Of a DNA stretch of 64,000 nt, positions 58,138-64,000 are shown in pieces (position 1 is the first letter of the stretch; every line of letters starts with the position of its first letter). Origin of the DNA: Patella vulgata. Taxonomy: Eukaryota > Mollusca > Gastropoda > Patellidae. The translations under genes and the position numbers were made by a program. The DNA lies in assembly GCF_932274485.2 (NCBI RefSeq), contig NC_065879.2, forward strand, positions 90,515,459 through 90,579,458, in the 5' to 3' direction. The notes below the pieces were generated by a model. It was not told the origin of the DNA and ran no database searches. It was given only the letters and a program-made list of their open reading frames with translations.

Positions 58138-58600
58138 TGTGAGGTCGCAGCAACATTTACTTAAAACATAAATCGAACAGAAGCCAACCCACGTGAAAGG
58201 CGTCAATACTTTTCTAAACTTTCTCAGAACATACTGTTACTTCAGAAATATTTGCAAGAGGTCGCCGCAACATTTACTTCACATTTAAATCAAACAGAAA
58301 TTAGCCCGTGTGAAAGGCGTCAATACATTTATAACCATTCTCAGAATGTTACGTGAGAAATGTTTGCATGAATGATTGTATTCATTTAGCGCTATGACGA
58401 CTAGCGCGATATAAATGGACTTTATTATTATATGACACTATCTGATTGGTTACTTTTCAAATACAATCTTTACTACTTCGTTTACAGTATTTTTAAACAT
58501 TGATCAAATGAAAAAGAAGAAAAGTATCTTTTATTCTATGACACTATCTGATTAATCACTTTTTCAAAACACTTTTTATCACCTTGGTTACCCAATTTTT
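58138..58600 (+). repeat. Two adjacent tandem duplications
   Basis: A 120-bp unit (GAGGTCGC-GCAACATTTACTT ... GTGAAAGGCGTCAATAC) at about 58140 and 58260, then a 105-bp unit (TATGACACTATCTGATT) at about 58433 and 58538. Confidence 0.7.
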
Positions 58601-60102
58601 AAACATTAATGAAAATAAACTAATTGTATTCCAAAAAAGAGAAAAAAATATCGAAGGAAAGTTCAAATATCAACAATAGCAACATGGGAATGTTATTTCA
58701 GTTATTCCCTGATAAATGTTGTGTTATTGTTCTTTTTGTTATATAATTGAAACAAAAACCACGAAAATAAGAACGTGCACATGCATAATCAACCAATTCA
58801 CCGCCTGTTGGGAACTTTGGATATAAGGATCTAAGGATTTAAGAAGTTATTGAATTAAAGTCTAGACAATATCCTTCAGCTGAAGTATAAGACGAAAGCG
58901 TTCGAAGTGACATTGAACTCAAGCGTATGAAACCGGCTCATGTTTTAATGTCTGTTGGGTAATATTTAAATATACTCAACAATAACAACTGTGTATATTA
59001 TCTATGAATATATTCTACAAAATCGGAATAGATATTTAATACCGTTGTCTAATTTTAATATTAGGGTCATTGTCCCCCATTTTTACACAAATTTATTTCA
59101 GAATTGGTATACAATATACACTTTATATATTAATAAATTAGTTCTCTTAACAATCATTTGATTTGAAATAATCATGACTTAACAATTTCAGCCCTCAGTT
59201 AGGAATAATTAATCTTTAAGTGGCATTTAGCGATCTCTAAACACATTAACAGAACACAGTTTTTAAAGGATACAATAGAATACAACTAGTGATTGTATCC
59301 AATAAAAACTGTGTTCTGTTAAGACATATTAATTAAGGATCATATTTTATTTGTTGTAGATATCGCGGACACCAGAATGTCCAAATAAGATAGAGATTAA
59401 TCGGAATATATTAGGAATACTAAATTTTATGAAAACAGATTAAAAACAAATTTGGATTTTTTTTTAGAAATATAACAAAAACACATCAGATATAAGCTCT
59501 ACAGTTATTTATTAAAAAGTTATGCAAAATAACTACACAGAACTGCCAGGTATTGTAAAATGGGAACACAAATATAATATTACTATAGAAGAACATCAAG
59601 TTAAGCACATTTTTACACTGATACGACGAATAACTAAAGATTTAATAATGGTAGCCACTGTAATTTACCTAACCAGCCGTTGACATAAAATGAAATTGAT
59701 TAACTCATTGCTGTGTAATTTTGAAGATATAGACAACATCTTCATTAAATTCACATATTCTCAAATACTATAGCAGAAACTACATTAATAATATATACAT
59801 AAATATCGCCAGTATAATTAAACACTTGATATCCAGTTTTAATCTATCAAACAACTGTTTCGACAAACCCTTAGTCCAAAATGTGTTTGCTGAAATTTAA
59901 AAGACGCATAGTCTACATTCGAAAACGTTATCACATTTTTAAATTGGATTATTTATCCATCTCTTGTGTTTCTTTTATTACTGAATGTTGCCAAATGAGT
60001 CAAGAACACGCCCCCCCCCCCCGACCCAACTCCCCCGTCACGTTTCTTGAAATTTCGACGTACACAAAAGGAGAAATTGGTTTGGCACTGAAATACTACC
60101 GA
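58601..60102. other. AT-rich intergenic region 3' of the double GIMAP gene
   Basis: Contains a 79-bp palindrome at 59244-59322 (TTAACAGAACACAGTTTTTA and its complement, loop CAACTAGTG). No gene is supported. Confidence 0.5.
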
Positions 60103-61421
60103 TTATAGTAACTCTTTTTCTTTCGCTTCAAGTTCTTTTGCCTGCTTCTCCTCCAGTGCCCGTAATCGAAGATCTTTCTGCTTAGAAAAGTGATCAGTAT
60201 CCATTACATTGGGTTTCCCTTGGCGTTCTTTAACGGCATTAGTGTACATTTCTTGATTGTAAAAGCCATCCTTGTTATCTTTTATTGTTTGTTGAACCAA
60301 ATCAAATACAGCTTTAATGCCAGGATGACTATCACGGTTATTAATAGCAGTGACTCTACCGTTACATTCGGAGATAAGTGATTTCAATTCTTCTCGGCTT
60401 TTCTGAATATGCGTTTCCAAAGTTTGTTCATGATAATCCAAGGAATCCTTACCGGTGAATACAACAACAAGGTATCTAGTAATATCTTCGCCAAACCAAT
60501 ATTTGATATATTTAATTGCGTCAACATCTTCCTGTGTAAATCTATCAATTGTGAGAACCATAATGAATACGTGAGGACCTGGGTGTAAAAGCTCTACACG
60601 CCTTGTTAGTTCTTCAAATGTGTTAATAGTTGGAGTTTTGGGGTCAGCAATACCTGGTGTATCAACAATAACTATTTTGGTTCCATCTGCCAATTGGATT
60701 GATCCTTGGATATCCTCTGGACTGAGGGCAGTAAACGCTTTTCTCTGAAGCAAACTATTTCCCAGGGAACTTTTTCCCGCTCTTTTGTTTCCAATTAAAA
60801 TCAGTCGGATCTCTGGGTGGTCTGACATATGTTTTACTTCGCTGGAAATTTTAGAGTGGTGAGACAATTTAATACCTTCTGCTATCGTCAGTATTTTCAT
60901 TACATCCTGTTGACGGTTACTGATGTTTTCATGGTTATTTATCACGGCTACTCGGCTGTTACATTCCTTCATGAGCTGCTGCAACTGATCTGGAGATTTT
61001 CTAATATAGTCATCCAGTGTTAAACCATCGTGTTCCAGCATTTCTTTTTCAGTAAAGACAACTAGTGCGTTGTTCATTACATTCTTACCGAATAGTCTTT
61101 TCAGCCTTGTACCAATCTCAAGCTCGTCTGGGGTATACGTGTACTGATATTTTAATTTTATAATAATGGCAAATATGACAGGTGCCGAGATATTGATGCT
61201 TGAAACCATTTGATGGGATAATGGATTATCGCAATTATCGATTATTCCAGATGTATCCACAAGAAGAAGGTTCGCTCCATATCCTTGAGTTGCTGCCATA
61301 TAACACGAGACCAAAGACGATGTTTCTGGTGACCTTGATTTAAATGCATCACTATTTAACAGACTGTTTCCCACAGAACTTTTGCCCATTCCTTTACTGC
61401 CAACCAGTATTAATTTGATTT
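60103..61421 (-). CDS. GIMAP: GIMAP/AIG1-type GTPase with two tandem GTPase domains
   Basis: One exon of about 439 residues from a split E codon to the stop. Domain 1 (about 1-195): G1 LVGSKGMGKSSVGNSLL, G3 LVDTSGIID (Ser for the usual Pro), FTEKEMLEHDGLTLDDY, AVINN. The usual PGPHVF...RFT signature is lost. Domain 2 (about 200-400): G1 LIGNKRAGKSSLGNSLL, VIVDTPGIAD, HPGPHVFIMVLTIDRFTQED, FTGKDSLDY, AINNRD, FYNQEMY. The C terminus is a charged coiled coil (EEKQAKELEAKEKELL). Vertebrate GIMAP8 likewise has several AIG1 domains. Domain 2 resembles the 52558-53336 protein closely, suggesting local duplication. A strong acceptor (TTTGTTTGCAG) opens the exon in the same phase as its neighbour. Confidence 0.9.
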
Positions 61422-63746
61422 CTGCAAACAAAAATATAACGAAATTATAAGAATTCTATAAACACAAATATAATGAAATAATATACAAGAATACTGAGAG
61501 AGCAATATACAACTCAGGGATATCTAGAAGTCCAATAATAAAGTAATGGGTTAAGCAATGTAGCTCCCGTTTTTGTAATAATGACAAATTTAGAGAGAAA
61601 AACTAATTAAAAACCAGACCAATATATTGTAATATACATCTTTTAGATAAATTCCAAGAAGTTAATTATCAACAAGATATTAACCATCTCAATAATCGTC
61701 ATCATCCTCATCAAAATTAGTTTATTATAAAAAAAATGGTTCCTTTGCTCGACCATTATTTTTGTATTTTAATTTGGAAATTCAAGTGTAGTCTGGACAT
61801 AATTGCCTTCATAGCACACCGTATGGCGTATGTCCAACTCCATTAGCCAGGTAGGTACAAAAACGTGGGACGTTAAACCCCATTCATTCACAGATCGATC
61901 TAATTCATCAGCATAGTACAAGCATCGCCATCTTCTGCGTTGACATTGTCTCAATCATTATCGCAGTCAGATCTTTTTGTCAAGAAACAATTGATAATTC
62001 TCCTGCATTCCAGTAAAGATTACTACTCCGCGGCGCGGACAACGTTGATCACAACGAAGAAAATATAACGTTTACATAATGCGCTGGATTTGGTTCAACT
62101 GCATTCAGGAATATATTTATAACTAGCCATAATCGCTCACCTACGATCACTTATAAGTTTCAGAAACGGCGGCGGTCAAAAAAACGGATAGTAACCTAAC
62201 ATAGTTTATGTTTGCGGAGATTTAAATAAATCTTTTTAAATACATACGGTGTCAGAGTGCCATATACAATACTCTTAGTAGATTGATTCTCTTGCATTTA
62301 TTCAGATTAATAAATTGATATATTTAGCAAGTTACACGAAAACAAAGGAAGTCACAAATACAGAGTCGAATTGATTTGTGGAGAATATCGAATAAATAAT
62401 TTATGAACACGAACAACAATTGTCTGTCATTCACAATTTCGCGTACATATTTAAACGTAACGACAACTTCGAACTTCAGGAAACCCTAGATTTATTGGGG
62501 TGGATCAGCATTTCTGTGTAATAGTAGTTTTCAACACGAATCTTTTTCTGTAATCATATTAACAAACCATCTAAACAAACTGGATATCATTTAATCTTGT
62601 CAGTGTCAATGTAAAGTTGAAAACCTTTTGAACCAATTATTACATCATTGGTCATAATTCGATAAAAGATTTCCCGATGACATAACTGAATTATTACAAT
62701 AGTTTAATTCAGTGCGACATTTATGTGAAATACTTAGTATTTTTGGGGTAGTGACGGAACATAAAATAATTAACGTTAATTAAACGGAACCGACAGCAGG
62801 ATATGGCATTAAATTATATAAACAAATTAATAAACAATTTATAGATTTACTTTTCAAAAGACCCTGAAATTAATGAAATTTCAAATAAAATGTATGGAAT
62901 TGTAAAAGTTATCTTTAATTTGAAAAATACAATAATGTCTAAAATAGTAGTGTTCAAATACTTTATTATATATCTACTTGGCTGAGTCATTCTTAATTAG
63001 AACCCAAGAAACATTGTTGATGAATTCCTAATGTGTGATATTATTGCTTTGAATTAGAAATGTATACCAATCATCTCAGAATGCTTTGTTTGTATTGTCA
63101 CCAACTTAGTGCTGGATATATTAAAATTTAACTTTTTCTGTTTTCTATTTTATTACATTATATATTTGTCTTTTAAATAAAGTATAGGTACTTGTAATTG
63201 TAATATATATTCTTATATAATTTTGGAAGTTATGATGGTTTTGTGTGCAATTACACTTATAATTCTGAATGGTTATGGTGAGAGAGAATGCGAGAGAGAG
63301 AGGAGGTGTGTGGGTGTGTGTGTGTGTGCGTTTGTATATGGTGTATATCGAGGACACACATCTGAATACACACCTTCTAATCGTGGACCTGTGTCAACCG
63401 AGTACGTCCTCGGTTGAACCGAGGACTTTTTTTTAAACTAAATCCAAGACTATAACGATGTTCAGAAGCCCGGATTTAATATCTCATTTGAATGTCGGGT
63501 CGATCTGAGGTGCTCCGCGTTAGGCGGTATTCTACAGTTAGGGTGTATCTTTCGAGTGTGTGATCTGAAAAATGAAAAGTATGATTTTGTGTATCAAATC
63601 CTCGGTTAGTGTTTATTGGACAACTAGCGTATCAAGTCCTCGGTTGATCTACGTCTACCATACACATCATAATATGGTCACATGGGAGAAATAAGTTGTT
63701 ATTTCAACGATAATGAAAGCAAGTTTTACTATTATCATCATCATAC
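61422..63746 (-). other. GIMAP: Putative intron of the double GIMAP gene
   Basis: A 2.3 kb AT-rich interval between the main exon and the candidate leader exon. It contains a SINE family B 3' piece at 61785-61890 (+; GCACACCGTATGGCGTATG ... GGGACGTTAAACCCCATTC) and no other recognised sequence. A GA/GT simple repeat near 63275-63330 is also present. Confidence 0.5.
63340..63640 (+). repeat. CCGAGGAC/GTCCTCGGTT-rich repeat
   Basis: Repeated GTCCTCGGTTG words, some inverted, near 63395-63435, 63598 and 63635. They resemble the CAACCGAGGACG words at 25510-25755, so this is another dispersed family. Confidence 0.45.
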
Positions 63747-63816
63747 CTTTGACAAAACACCAGATGACCTGTACAGGAAAGCCGTTCGATGTTAAAAAAT
63801 CAAGCCATCTAGTCAT
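63747..63816 (-). CDS. GIMAP: Candidate first exon of the double GIMAP gene
   Basis: From ATG 63816 the - strand reads MTRWLDFLTSNGFPVQ + VIWCFVK and ends in G at a donor (AAAG|GTATGA). That G plus the AA opening the main exon gives E, so EIKLILVG follows in frame. The frame remains open upstream to the window edge, through a hydrophobic run (LLITYYFILIISAIMFYV), so a longer signal-anchor-like N terminus is possible. An alternative acceptor lies before GKNFENSF. No known domain is recognised. Confidence 0.4.
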
Positions 63817-64000
63817 TATATCACTTCTGAATGAATTTTCGAAGTTTTTACCTGGCGTAACGTAAAACATTATTGCCGAAATAATAAGGATAAAATAATA
63901 AGTAATCAACAATTGAAATATTAATAAGTTGCGTAAGTTCAAGTAGTGACACTTGTTAGCGCGTGTTACTGTTAAGCCTAGTTTTATATAATGCCTAGGT

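Noticed and set aside
1-64000. LTR retrotransposon, retrovirus-like or Polinton remnant
   Set aside because: No protease, integrase, capsid or paired long terminal direct repeats were recognised; the reverse-transcriptase pieces seen are of non-LTR type.

Overview
The window looks like nuclear DNA from a lophotrochozoan animal, most probably a marine mollusc. This is inferred from AT-rich sequence, small GT-AG exons in long introns, and very dense tRNA-derived SINEs, MITEs, minisatellites and non-LTR retrotransposon ends. The gene content (OAS, several GIMAP/AIG1 GTPases, an animal haem-peroxidase fragment) also fits. No bacterial operon, CRISPR array, rRNA gene or free-standing tRNA gene is visible, and no LTR or retrovirus-like element was recognised.

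Layout. 1-8.4 kb: a six-exon 2'-5'-oligoadenylate synthetase gene on the + strand, with a TATA promoter, a hydrophobic tail exon and two extra copies of its penultimate exon. 8.4-13.3 kb: a LINE 3' end, a satellite of palindromic units and TTAA-flanked MITEs. 13.3-17.2 kb: four phase-compatible exons of a secreted haem-peroxidase-like protein lacking the distal-histidine half. 17-36 kb: mostly dispersed repeats, with a decayed collagen-like stretch, a LINE 3' half on the - strand and several inverted-repeat elements. 36.5-47.5 kb: two halves of a broken GIMAP gene on either side of a TTAA MITE. That MITE was itself split by a 9.3 kb Mutator-like (MULE) transposon carrying transposase exons and a second multi-exon gene. 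47.5-64 kb: two further GIMAP genes on the - strand, one with a single GTPase domain and a polybasic/cysteine tail, the other with two tandem GTPase domains; each has a candidate upstream exon in the right phase.

The genes that read as functional are an innate-immunity group. OAS senses double-stranded RNA and makes 2-5A. GIMAP GTPases are immune-associated, usually membrane-bound scaffolds. All GIMAP pieces share one strand, which points to local duplication. The most striking observation is the OAS gene: its normal splice form would end in a membrane anchor, while two decayed exon copies upstream of the true exon would, if used, give tail-less soluble forms. Exon joins were worked out by hand from splice signals and reading phase, not from transcripts.
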